Source: UBA6019 sp036570145 (GTDB taxonomy: Bacteria > Chloroflexota > Dormibacteria > Dormibacterales > Dormibacteraceae). Taken from it: a stretch of 8,178 nucleotides of DNA. Shown here piece by piece: positions 1 through 5,793 of the stretch. The stretch is from positions 1 through 8,178 of the forward strand of contig DATCPJ010000017.1 of the NCBI GenBank assembly GCA_036570145.1. The letters are read 5' to 3'. Both the position numbers and the translations under genes were made by a program. Within the stretch, counting starts at the first letter, position 1. Each line of letters begins with the position of its first letter. Under the pieces are notes generated by a model, which was not told where the DNA came from, ran no database searches, and was given only the letters and a program-made list of their open reading frames with translations.

Positions 1-35
1 GCCCCACCCTGACCCTCTCCACCACGTGGAGAGGG
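1..35. repeat. GC-rich palindromic intergenic repeat (copy A)
   Basis: The arms CCCTCTCCAC (13-22) and GTGGAGAGGG (26-35) are perfect 10-bp reverse complements around a 3-nt loop. They are preceded by GCCCCACCCTGA. The same leader followed by a C/T-rich arm occurs at 8150-8178, and a reverse-oriented relative occurs at 8039-8072. This looks like a dispersed REP-like element. It also lies downstream of the M23 peptidase gene, so it could act as a transcript-end hairpin, although no T-tract follows it. Confidence 0.6.
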
Positions 36-131
36 CATTTGGCGAACGACCAGCCGGGTTTGAACTAACCAGTGGCTCCCCACTATGTGGAGAGGGCATT
101 TGGCGACCGACTACGTGGTGTGAACCCAACC
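13..131. repeat. Tandem repeat, period 61 bp, two copies
   Basis: Positions 26-50 and 87-111 match at 24 of 25 bases (GTGGAGAGGGCATTTGGCGA and following), offset by 61 bp. Weaker similarity continues to about 70 and 131 (tgaactaacc against tgaacccaac). Each copy carries an inverted repeat: 13-35 is perfect, while 76-83 with 87-94 has one mismatch. No reading frame uses this stretch. A local duplication of a hairpin-bearing intergenic unit is the simplest reading. Confidence 0.65.
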
Positions 132-142
132 CGCGCCCGGGT
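129..142 (-). terminator. Weak hairpin after the peptidase stop codon
   Basis: ACCCG (129-133) pairs with CGGGT (138-142) around a 4-nt loop, 15 nt past the stop codon of the M23 peptidase gene on the minus strand. The stem is short and no T-run follows. It may help end the ftsE-ftsX-peptidase transcript together with the larger hairpins further on. This is a weak call. Confidence 0.2.
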
Positions 143-156
143 CTCGGGAGGGGAAG

Positions 157-1434
157 TTAGCCCCTGAAGTTCGAGGGGGCTCCTGGGGGGAGGAACGGTG
201 CTGGGTCGATCGGAGCGGTCCCCTGGCGGAGCTCGAAGTGGAGGTGGGGGCCGGTCGAGTTGCCGGTCGACCCCTCGAGGCCCACCAGCTGGCCCTGGTT
301 GATCGTGTCGCCCACCTTGACGGCGATCCGGAGGAGATGGCCGTAGAGGGTCGTCAGGCCGCCGGTGTGTGCGATGACGACGAAGTTGCCATAACCGACC
401 AGGACCCCGTTGACGTAGGAGGAGCCGGCAAGGAGGACGACCCCGTCGTCAGCGGCGAGGACCGGCGAGCCTTCCGGTGAGGACATGTCGATGCCGGTGT
501 GGAAGTGGGCGTAGCCGCCGTAGGGCGGCTCGAACCAGAACGAGCACGGCCCGAAGGGTTGGGTCTCGACAGCGGTCGGCTCGGGCCAGATGAATCTGTA
601 CTGGGTTGAATGACCGCTGCTGGTGGTCGTCGGGATGCCCACCGGGTGGATCGTGTCGACCTGGTTCCAGACCGCCGACTCGGCAGCCGCGATGATGTCC
701 GACTCCTGCTGCAGGAGGATGTCGGCGATCTGCTGGGCGAGCGCCGCCGACTGGCCGTCAACCCGCGACAGCTCGTAGCGGGTGGCCCCGATCTGCTGCG
801 CGAGGTCGGCCTGGGCCTTCTCCTGCTTCACCTGGAGGTCCTGCAGCTTGGCGAGGTCGGCGACCTGCTGGTCCTTCAGCTTCAACTGCTCGTCGCGCGC
901 CGCCTGCTGCTTCTTGAGGTCGGTGTCGATCTGGGCGAGGTCGAGCTTCAGCTTGCCCTTCAGCGCCTGCGCCCGCTTCCCCGCGGAGCGGAGATCGTTC
1001 ACCCGGGTGATCATGTCGCCCAGGCTGGGGGACTCGACCAGCAGCAGGAGGACGGAGCTGGGCTGGGCGTAGATGGCGCGGGCCAGCGAGCTGATCTGCG
1101 CCTTCTCGCCGCGGATCCGCTCGTTCACCTTCTCCATCTCGACGTCAAGCCTCGCGACCTCGTCCTCGAGGGCGAGGATCTTGGCGTTGGTGTCGGCGAT
1201 CGACGCCTTCAGCGCCTCCTGCTGGGAGGCGTTGTCGCGCAGCGACTGGGCCACCCGGTCCGCGGTCTGGAGCGCGGTGGCGAGCTGGGATCCGAGCTGC
1301 GCGCGCACCGATTCAATGACCGCCGCTCGAGCCTGGGCCGCGGCCAGATCGCCGGGAGCGGTCGCGGAGGCGGGCGTGGCGGCCGGCAGCAGGAGGAGGA
1401 CGACCAGCGCCGCGACGGCGGCTCGCAGTCTCAT
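157..1434 (-). CDS. Secreted coiled-coil M23 murein endopeptidase, FtsEX partner (EnvC/PcsB/RipC type)
   Basis: This is a 425-residue exported peptidoglycan hydrolase, probably cutting peptide cross-links at the division site. Residues 1-24 form a signal peptide (Arg-rich start, VVLLLLP core, ASA cleavage site). About 28-250 is Gln/Ala/Leu-rich coiled coil, interrupted near 115-150 by a short LARAIYAQ...LGDMITRVNDL segment like the FtsX-contacting region of PcsB/CwlO-type proteins. The C-terminal M23 (LytM) domain spans about 290-415 and keeps all metal and catalytic residues: H312 and D316 in HTGID, H366 in YGH, and H397/H399 in GPHLHFEL. It is therefore probably an active enzyme and not a degenerate activator of EnvC type. 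Its ATG overlaps the ftsX stop by 4 nt (ATGA), which suggests translational coupling. Family knowledge: FtsEX uses ATP hydrolysis to switch on such hydrolases through their coiled coil. The partner role is inferred from gene order. Confidence 0.93.
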   Translation of the reverse strand: MRLRAAVAALVVLLLLPAATPASATAPGDLAAAQARAAVIESVRAQLGSQLATALQTADRVAQSLRDNASQQEALKASIADTNAKILALEDEVARLDVEMEKVNERIRGEKAQISSLARAIYAQPSSVLLLLVESPSLGDMITRVNDLRSAGKRAQALKGKLKLDLAQIDTDLKKQQAARDEQLKLKDQQVADLAKLQDLQVKQEKAQADLAQQIGATRYELSRVDGQSAALAQQIADILLQQESDIIAAAESAVWNQVDTIHPVGIPTTTSSGHSTQYRFIWPEPTAVETQPFGPCSFWFEPPYGGYAHFHTGIDMSSPEGSPVLAADDGVVLLAGSSYVNGVLVGYGNFVVIAHTGGLTTLYGHLLRIAVKVGDTINQGQLVGLEGSTGNSTGPHLHFELRQGTAPIDPAPFLPPGAPSNFRG

Positions 1435-2378
1435 GACTCGAGGTATCGGCGCACGCTCCCGAGGGAGGACAGGGAGCCGATGAGCGGGCCGATGATGAGC
1501 AGGGCGAGGCCGATCTGGAGGCCCGCCTGGAAGGTGAGACCGGGCGCCACCTGGGCGAAGTTGGACGCTCCCGCCTGGACCGCGATCACGCAGGCGACGA
1601 GGGCGAGGATGCCGGCCAGCCCGCCCGCCACGGCGCCGGTGACGGCGCCCTCGATGACGAAGGGACCGCGAACCATCCAGAGCGGCGCCCCGACCAGCTG
1701 CATGATGCTGATCTCATCGCCGCGGGAGAGGATCGCCGACCGGATGCTGTTGGCGGTCACCGTCACGGCGATGAACGCGAGCAGCAGCAGGAAGGCGACG
1801 CCGATGGCGGCGACCCAGAAGAGGACCTGCTGGAAGCGCTTGTAGGCATAGGGATCGAAGGAGCTGGGCACGCCGGAGTCGACCGCCGGGTTCCCCCGGA
1901 AGGCGGCGTCGACGGTGCCGACCTTGTCGATCGTGCTGACGTGGACGTCCAGGCTTGCCGGGAACGGGTTGCTCTCAGCGGCGTTGGCGAGCTCCGGCAG
2001 GCCGGGGCGATGCTGGGCACGGGCGAGCGCCTGCTCCTTGCTGACGTAGGTGATGCTCTGCACGTACCGGTTGGCGCCCAGGTCCGTCTCCAGGGAGTTG
2101 ATGTCGGCGCTGCTGGCGTCGTCGCGCAGGTAGACGTGCAGGATGGACGCGTCCCGAGCCTCCGTCGAGGCGACCGTCTGGCCGACCAGCCCGGCCAGCA
2201 CGGCAAGGCCCACGAGGAGCAGTAGGAGCGTCATCGAGCCCAGGGCGGGCGCTGTGGAGCCGAGGTTGCGGGCCCAGTTCCGGATCGCGCTGCCGAACAG
2301 GTAGCGCCCGGCGTTACGGGCGACGACCTTGATCGTCCGCCAGCGGGGCGGACGGGGGCCTATGAGGAGTTCGCCCAT
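1431..2378 (-). CDS. ftsX: Cell division protein FtsX, ABC transporter-like permease
   Basis: This 315-residue inner-membrane protein forms the FtsEX complex with FtsE and relays ATP-driven conformational changes to an outside hydrolase. A cytoplasmic N-terminus (1-45, containing RYLFGSAIRNWARN) precedes TM1 (about 47-68). An extracytoplasmic domain follows (about 72-183, with the YVSKEQAL motif typical of FtsX). TM2 (about 185-208), TM3 (about 238-266) and TM4 (about 285-303) complete the four-helix FtsX topology, with the conserved DEISIMQLVGAP loop at 221-232. The ATG lies inside the 3' end of ftsE (19-nt overlap) with a weak GAGG about 6 nt upstream. The stop overlaps the peptidase ATG. 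Size and topology are normal for the family. Confidence 0.95.
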   Translation of the reverse strand: MGELLIGPRPPRWRTIKVVARNAGRYLFGSAIRNWARNLGSTAPALGSMTLLLLLVGLAVLAGLVGQTVASTEARDASILHVYLRDDASSADINSLETDLGANRYVQSITYVSKEQALARAQHRPGLPELANAAESNPFPASLDVHVSTIDKVGTVDAAFRGNPAVDSGVPSSFDPYAYKRFQQVLFWVAAIGVAFLLLLAFIAVTVTANSIRSAILSRGDEISIMQLVGAPLWMVRGPFVIEGAVTGAVAGGLAGILALVACVIAVQAGASNFAQVAPGLTFQAGLQIGLALLIIGPLIGSLSSLGSVRRYLES

Positions 2379-3073
2379 ACCAGCCTCGCGGAACGGCCTG
2401 CCGGATTGTCGTCGACGACCCTTCCGGAAACCATTGTGAGAACCCGCCGCTGCAGCCGGTTGACGATCTCCATGTTGTGGGTGGCGACGAGGACGGTGGT
2501 GCCGAACTTGGCGATGTCCTCGAGCAGGGTCATGATCTGCCAGGCGGTCTCCTGGTCGAGGTTCCCGGTCGGCTCGTCGGCGATCAGGAGGGGCGGCTGG
2601 CTGACGACGGCCCGCGCGATGGCTACCCGCTGCTGCTGCCCGCCCGAGAGCTGGTGGGGGTAGTGCTCGGCCCGGTCGTGGAGGCCGACCGCGTCGAGGG
2701 CGTCGAGGGCGCGATCGTGGGCTTCCTCGTCCGAGATCCGCAGGTCCGTTACCTGGAGTGCGAAAGCCACGTTCTCCATCGCGGTGAGGCGTGGCAGCAG
2801 CTTGAAGTCCTGGAACACGACGCCGACCTTTCGGCGCAGCTCGGCAAGCCGCTTCGCCGGCAGGTTGTGGGCCGGCAAGCCGTCGACCCAGACCTCGCCC
2901 TGCGACGGCCTGATTTCCCGGTTGATCAATCTCAAAAGGGTTGTCTTACCCGCGCCGCTGGGCCCGACTAGGAAAGAGAGCTCCCCCGGCATCAGCCGGA
3001 AGTAACAATCGTCCAACGCCACCACCTGCCCGTAGACGCGGTTGACACCCACGAATTCCACTAGCGGAGTCAA
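2360..3073 (-). CDS. ftsE: Cell division ATP-binding protein FtsE
   Basis: This 237-residue cytoplasmic ABC ATPase powers the FtsEX divisome complex. Motifs in order are Walker A GPSGAGKT (37-44), the Q-loop VFQDFKLLPRLTAMENVAFAL (Q88; this segment is highly characteristic of FtsE), signature LSGGQ (142-146), Walker B LLIADEP with E167, and H-loop H199 in ATHN. All catalytic residues are present. The first in-frame start is TTG at 3073, without an SD. GTG at 3061 would give MEFVGVNRVY, which resembles the usual FtsE N-terminus, so the true start could be 12 nt further in. It is the first gene of the ftsE-ftsX-peptidase operon. The prfB gene often found upstream in other bacteria is absent here; an acyl-CoA dehydrogenase takes that place. 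Confidence 0.95.
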   Translation of the reverse strand: MTPLVEFVGVNRVYGQVVALDDCYFRLMPGELSFLVGPSGAGKTTLLRLINREIRPSQGEVWVDGLPAHNLPAKRLAELRRKVGVVFQDFKLLPRLTAMENVAFALQVTDLRISDEEAHDRALDALDAVGLHDRAEHYPHQLSGGQQQRVAIARAVVSQPPLLIADEPTGNLDQETAWQIMTLLEDIAKFGTTVLVATHNMEIVNRLQRRVLTMVSGRVVDDNPAGRSARLVWANSS

Positions 3074-3081
3074 CTCAAAGG

Positions 3082-3146
3082 AAGGTAACGGGTTAAGTCC
3101 TCTTTCCTGTTGTCCTACAGGTTAAGAACTATTAACGATAGTTAAG
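3082..3146 (-). promoter_or_regulatory. AT-rich upstream region of ftsE with repeated CTTAAC boxes
   Basis: In the 104-bp gap before ftsE, GTTAAG (CTTAAC on the coding strand) occurs three times: 3092-3097, 3121-3126 and 3141-3146. AACTAT (3127-3132) and ATAGTT (3138-3143) form an inverted repeat around TAACG. The stretch is clearly more AT-rich than its surroundings, as expected for a promoter or regulator site. A TACCTT box (3082-3087 on the minus strand) lies 8 nt before the TTG start. No convincing -35 is seen. The assignment to ftsE is positional. Confidence 0.35.
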
Positions 3147-3177
3147 CCTCGCCACCAGACACCATCGCGGGTCGTCC

Positions 3178-4350
3178 TCATCGACCTCGCGGGAGGCCGA
3201 GCACCCGCTCGGCGATGATGTTGCGCTGGATTTCGGAGCTGCCGGCGTAGATCGTTTCCGCCTGCGACCACATCCAGCCGAACTGCCAGCGCCCGTCCTC
3301 GATCGACCACTCATCCTCGGGCGCGAGGGCTCCGTACTGGCCCTGGACAGCCACCGCCGTTTCCTGGATGCGCTTGTCCATCTCGCTCCAGTAGAGCTTG
3401 GTCAGGCTCGCCTCCGGCCCCGGAGCCGCCCCCTGCTGGGCTTTGGTCAGCGCGCGCAGCCCGTTCATCCGGAAGGTGTGCGCCTCGATCTTGGCCTGCG
3501 CCACGCGCTGGCGGACCAGCGGGTTGGAGCCCTGGCCAAGGTTGCGGGCGAGGCTGGCAAGGCTGTTGACCGCGCTCTCGAAGCGGGAGGCGTTGGCCAG
3601 GCCGCCGCGCTCGAAGCCGAAGGTCGTCATCGCCGCCTTCCAGCCGTCGCCGGGAGCGCCGACCAGGTCGCGGTCGGCGACGACGGCGTCGTGGAGGAAG
3701 ATCTCGCAGAACTCGCCGCCACCGGTCAGCTGGCGGATCCGGCGCACCTCGACGCCCGGCTGCTTCAGGTCGACGATGAAGTAGCCGATGCCCTTGTGGG
3801 GAGGAGCCTCGGGGTCGGTGCGGGCGAGCAGGAAGCTGCGGTCGGAGTAGTGGGCCCCCGACGACCAGACCTTCTGGCCGTTGAGGATCCAGCTGTCTCC
3901 GTCCTTGACCGCACGGGTCGTGAGGCTGGCCAGGTCGCTGCCGGCGTTGGGCTCGCTGAAGCCCTGCGCCCAGACCTCCTCGCAGGCGAGGAGCTTCTCG
4001 ATGTAGGTGTCCTTCTGCCACTGGCTGCCGAGGACGTTGATCGTCGGCGCCGCGAGGCTGACACCGAGACGGCCGAGGATGGGCGGAGCGCCGACCGCGG
4101 CCAGCTCCTCCTGGTAGATCGCCTGCTGGACGGGTGACGCGTCCCGTCCGCCGTGCTCCACCGGCCAGGCCAGCTTCAGCCAACCACCCCCGTGGAGGCG
4201 CTTCTGCCAGTCGCGCTGGATCTCCTCATCCTCGTCCTCGCGGTAGCCGCCGACGCCCCGGTGCCGCAGCTCCGCAGCTAGGTTGGCTTCGAGCCATCCC
4301 TTCACTTCCTTGCGAAACGCCTCGTCCTCAGCAGTGAACTTCAAGTCCAT
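3178..4350 (-). CDS. Acyl-CoA dehydrogenase family protein
   Basis: This 390-residue FAD flavoenzyme probably oxidises an acyl-CoA to the 2-enoyl-CoA; the substrate is unknown. The start is ATG at 4350 (MDLKFTAEDEAFRKEV, the classic ACAD N-terminus). An upstream in-frame extension to 4416 runs into repeat DNA and is not credible. The N-terminal helical domain is about 1-125. The beta domain carries WAQGFSEPNAGSDLASL (127-143) and LNGQKVWSSGA (156-166). The C-terminal helical domain ends in AETIYAGSSEIQRNIIAERVL. At the position where medium-chain enzymes have the catalytic Glu (YEG), this protein has Ala (YAG). E247 in FGFERGG may serve instead, as in some mycobacterial steroid-type FadE proteins (inference). 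No other beta-oxidation gene is nearby. No SD is seen; a TAGTCT box lies 7 nt before the ATG. Confidence 0.93.
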   Translation of the reverse strand: MDLKFTAEDEAFRKEVKGWLEANLAAELRHRGVGGYREDEDEEIQRDWQKRLHGGGWLKLAWPVEHGGRDASPVQQAIYQEELAAVGAPPILGRLGVSLAAPTINVLGSQWQKDTYIEKLLACEEVWAQGFSEPNAGSDLASLTTRAVKDGDSWILNGQKVWSSGAHYSDRSFLLARTDPEAPPHKGIGYFIVDLKQPGVEVRRIRQLTGGGEFCEIFLHDAVVADRDLVGAPGDGWKAAMTTFGFERGGLANASRFESAVNSLASLARNLGQGSNPLVRQRVAQAKIEAHTFRMNGLRALTKAQQGAAPGPEASLTKLYWSEMDKRIQETAVAVQGQYGALAPEDEWSIEDGRWQFGWMWSQAETIYAGSSEIQRNIIAERVLGLPRGR

Positions 4351-4357
4351 GGCTCGG

Positions 4358-4366
4358 AGACTACCA
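4358..4366 (-). promoter_or_regulatory. Candidate extended -10 for leaderless acyl-CoA dehydrogenase mRNA
   Basis: On the minus strand TGG-TAGTCT (4366-4358) matches an extended -10 (TGn + TAnnnT) and ends 7 nt before the ATG at 4350. This would place the transcript start at or next to the start codon. No SD precedes the ATG, and no -35 is visible at normal spacing. The call rests on motif and spacing only. Confidence 0.35.
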
Positions 4367-4370
4367 GCGA

Positions 4371-4609
4371 CGACCGGGCAAAGGGGGGCAGGCCCCCCTT
4401 TCCAGAATCCCCCCACTCGGCGCCAGGCTCGGGTGTCGATTCAAAACAACTCACCCAGCCGGGATAAACCCGGCCTACGCGCCACGCAAAACGACTGGCA
4501 AAGGGGGGCGGGCCCCCCTTTCATGAATCCCCACTCGGCGCCAGGGCTCTGGTGTCAATTCAAAACAACTCACCCGGCCGGGATGAACCCGGCCTACGCA
4601 CCACGCAAA
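4371..4609. repeat. Two tandem copies of a ~120-bp hairpin-rich repeat
   Basis: Copy 1 is about 4371-4490 and copy 2 about 4491-4609, roughly 90% identical by eye, with small indels. Each copy contains two perfect hairpins. The first is AAAGGGGGG/CCCCCCTTT with a 4-nt loop (4380-4401 and 4500-4521). The second is GCCGGG/CCCGGC with a 5-nt loop (4458-4474), extended to 7 bp in copy 2 (4576-4594). A shared core TTCAAAACAACTCACCC lies between them. The repeats fill most of the 305-bp spacer between divergent genes, where no terminator is needed. They do not resemble an insertion sequence: there is no coding frame and no clear terminal inverted repeats. Confidence 0.8.
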
Positions 4610-4626
4610 AAACAACCAGGTTGTTT
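4610..4626. promoter_or_regulatory. 17-bp AT-rich dyad, candidate operator
   Basis: AAACAACC (4610-4617) and GGTTGTTT (4619-4626) are perfect reverse complements around a single A. A 1-nt loop does not favour an RNA hairpin, so a protein-binding dyad is more likely. It ends 29 nt before the ATG of the zinc-ribbon gene. TTGTTT (4621-4626) could be its -35, with GAATAA (4644-4649) 17 nt further on. No regulator gene is present to pair with it. Confidence 0.35.
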
Positions 4627-4655
4627 CCCTCCGCCAGCAGGGGGAATAAGGTTTG

Positions 4656-5033
4656 ATGATGGCTTCGACAACCATTTGCGGCCGCTGCGGATCGACCCTA
4701 CCGAGCCCTTCGGCACCCTGCCCCAGGTGCGGCGCCACGCCCTCCCAGAATTTCAACAGCAGGCGCGCGGCCCGCTCCCGCAAGAGCCCGGCACTCGCCG
4801 CCGCGCTTGCCATCGTCCCAGGCATGGGGCACGTCTACCTGGGCCACAACCTGAAGGGCCTCTTCTTCCTCCTCGCCTGTGGCGGGATGGAGTTTGTCGG
4901 CATCGACCTCGACCTCTCGATAATCGGCGGCCTGGTCGGCGTGCCACTCGGCGCGGGGGGGCTCGGCCTCTACGCCTACCAGATTTTCGACGCCTATCGC
5001 GAAGCGAAGAAGATCGAGGCCGAGTTCGTCTAG
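4656..5033 (+). CDS. Small zinc-ribbon membrane protein of unknown function
   Basis: This is a 125-residue protein. CGRCG (C8, C11) and CPRCG (C22, C25) form an N-terminal zinc ribbon of the short CxxC-CxxC type. A basic linker follows (SRRAARSRKS, about 32-41). The rest is hydrophobic: about 44-75 contains VPGMGHVYLGHNLKGLFFLLA, a PGxGHxYLG pattern seen in TM2-like and related small membrane proteins, and a second segment at about 84-112 is followed by a charged tail (YREAKKIEAEF). It is probably cytoplasmic membrane-anchored with the ribbon inside; the function is not known. ATG at 4656 and 4659 are both possible, as is TTG at 4653. AGGGGG (4639-4644) or AAGG (4648-4651) could serve as an SD. 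It is divergent from the acyl-CoA dehydrogenase and convergent with the VOC gene. Confidence 0.85.
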   Translation: MMASTTICGRCGSTLPSPSAPCPRCGATPSQNFNSRRAARSRKSPALAAALAIVPGMGHVYLGHNLKGLFFLLACGGMEFVGIDLDLSIIGGLVGVPLGAGGLGLYAYQIFDAYREAKKIEAEFV

Positions 5034-5058
5034 GCGGCCGACACCCGGCGCCGGCCGC
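5034..5058. terminator. Hairpin between convergent genes, possible bidirectional terminator
   Basis: GCGGCCG (5034-5040) pairs perfectly with CGGCCGC (5052-5058) around an 11-nt loop. A competing perfect 10-bp palindrome, CCGGCGCCGG, sits at 5045-5054. It starts immediately after the zinc-ribbon stop codon and includes one base of the VOC stop codon. There is no T-tract on either side, so intrinsic termination is uncertain. Confidence 0.4.
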
Positions 5059-5714
5059 TAAGGCAGGTCGCGTTCCTCGCCGTCGATGGAGAGGACGATG
5101 GCGACCGGCTGCTCCGCCTCACCCGCCTCGACCTGGTAGTCGACACCCTCGTCAAGCACGACACGAAGCCGGTCCGCCAGTGCCTCCGGCCGGGGTGAGG
5201 CGAGCCGGACTCCGCGCAGCAGCACGGCTCCGGCGGGGTGTTCAACAGGGCTCGCGCCCGGATGCTGATCTGCCTCGATCTTCCACTCGATGAAGAAGGG
5301 GATGGCCGGTTCGAGGCCGCCGCCGACGCGCAGCGTGCGCCACTCGAGCAGCACGCCGTCCGGACGCAGGCGCGACCCGGGCAGGGGACCTTCGGTGGCG
5401 ACACCGGCGTCGCCGAGGCGCTTCTTCAGCGCGTCGATGTCGCTGACACGGACGGCCCAGGTCGCGAGCAGGGCGCCGGTTTCGGGCGCCCCCGCAAGGC
5501 GTTCCCGAAGGGGGCTCGACGCGGCCTCAGCGCTGTCCACCACGGCGATCAGCTCGAGGTAGTCGTCACCGAGCGGGACGATCAGGTTGGCCGTGCCCAC
5601 ACCCGGGTGGCGCCCGCCGGGCAGCGCCGTGAGGCCGTGCCGCTCGCGGATCCAGGACGCGGCGGCGTCGAGGTCCCGCACCGCGAGGAGGACGTGGTCG
5701 ATGACCGCGGTCAT
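5058..5714 (-). CDS. VOC-superfamily / glyoxalase-like domain protein
   Basis: This 218-residue protein has the paired beta-alpha-beta-beta-beta modules of the vicinal oxygen chelate fold. It starts MTAVIDHVLLAVRDLDAA with H7 as likely first metal ligand. GGRHPGVGTANLIVPLG (33-49) and DYLELIAV (51-58, likely ligand E54) are typical of the Glyoxalase_3-like group. The second half contains WAVRVSDIDAL (86-96) and PFFIEW (139-144). The reaction is not known; members of this fold include dioxygenases, isomerases and antibiotic-binding proteins. The ATG lies in an 18-bp perfect palindrome, directly after a GC hairpin. The gene stands alone, with 79 nt separating it from the histone-like gene upstream on the same strand. 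Confidence 0.85.
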   Translation of the reverse strand: MTAVIDHVLLAVRDLDAAASWIRERHGLTALPGGRHPGVGTANLIVPLGDDYLELIAVVDSAEAASSPLRERLAGAPETGALLATWAVRVSDIDALKKRLGDAGVATEGPLPGSRLRPDGVLLEWRTLRVGGGLEPAIPFFIEWKIEADQHPGASPVEHPAGAVLLRGVRLASPRPEALADRLRVVLDEGVDYQVEAGEAEQPVAIVLSIDGEERDLP

Positions 5715-5716
5715 CG
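5699..5716. promoter_or_regulatory. 18-bp perfect palindrome spanning the VOC start codon
   Basis: CGATGACCGCGGTCATCG is identical to its reverse complement over all 18 positions and contains the ATG (5714-5712 on the minus strand). It could be an operator or an mRNA self-complementary site that hides the start codon. A palindrome of this length is unlikely by chance at any one site, but codon and GC bias raise the odds. No function is shown. Confidence 0.35.
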
Positions 5717-5719
5717 CGC

Positions 5720-5749
5720 GCCGCCCCGCCGGGATGAAGCGGGGGCGGC
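5720..5749 (-). other. GC-rich hairpin just before the VOC start codon
   Basis: GCCGCCCC (5720-5727) pairs with GGGGCGGC (5742-5749), and GC (5728-5729) with GC (5739-5740) past one bulged G. The loop is about 9 nt. It lies 5 nt upstream of the VOC ATG on the minus strand and would bury the only G-rich stretch (GGCGGGGCGGC) that could serve as an SD. It also lies 45 nt past the histone-like gene stop and might be a terminator, although no T-tract follows. Confidence 0.4.
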
Positions 5750-5793
5750 GCCCGGCGCCACCCCCGTCGTCAATTGCTCTCCCAAACGGACGC

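Noticed and set aside
610..1845. 411-codon open frame on the plus strand, antisense to the peptidase and ftsX
   Set aside because: High-GC shadow frame: Arg/Leu/Gly-rich with no domain, and the opposite strand holds clear family motifs.
3311..4183. 290-codon minus-strand frame inside the acyl-CoA dehydrogenase
   Set aside because: Composition is Arg/Pro/Gly-rich and it lies in another frame of a well-supported gene.
4371..4609. CRISPR array or transposable element
   Set aside because: Only two long, adjacent, near-identical units without spacers; no transposase and no clear terminal inverted repeats.
4283..5293. 336-codon plus-strand frame running through the tandem repeat and the zinc-ribbon gene
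   Set aside because: Its N-terminal half is translated hairpin repeat and the rest is an out-of-frame reading of two real genes. The open frame is a by-product of GC content.
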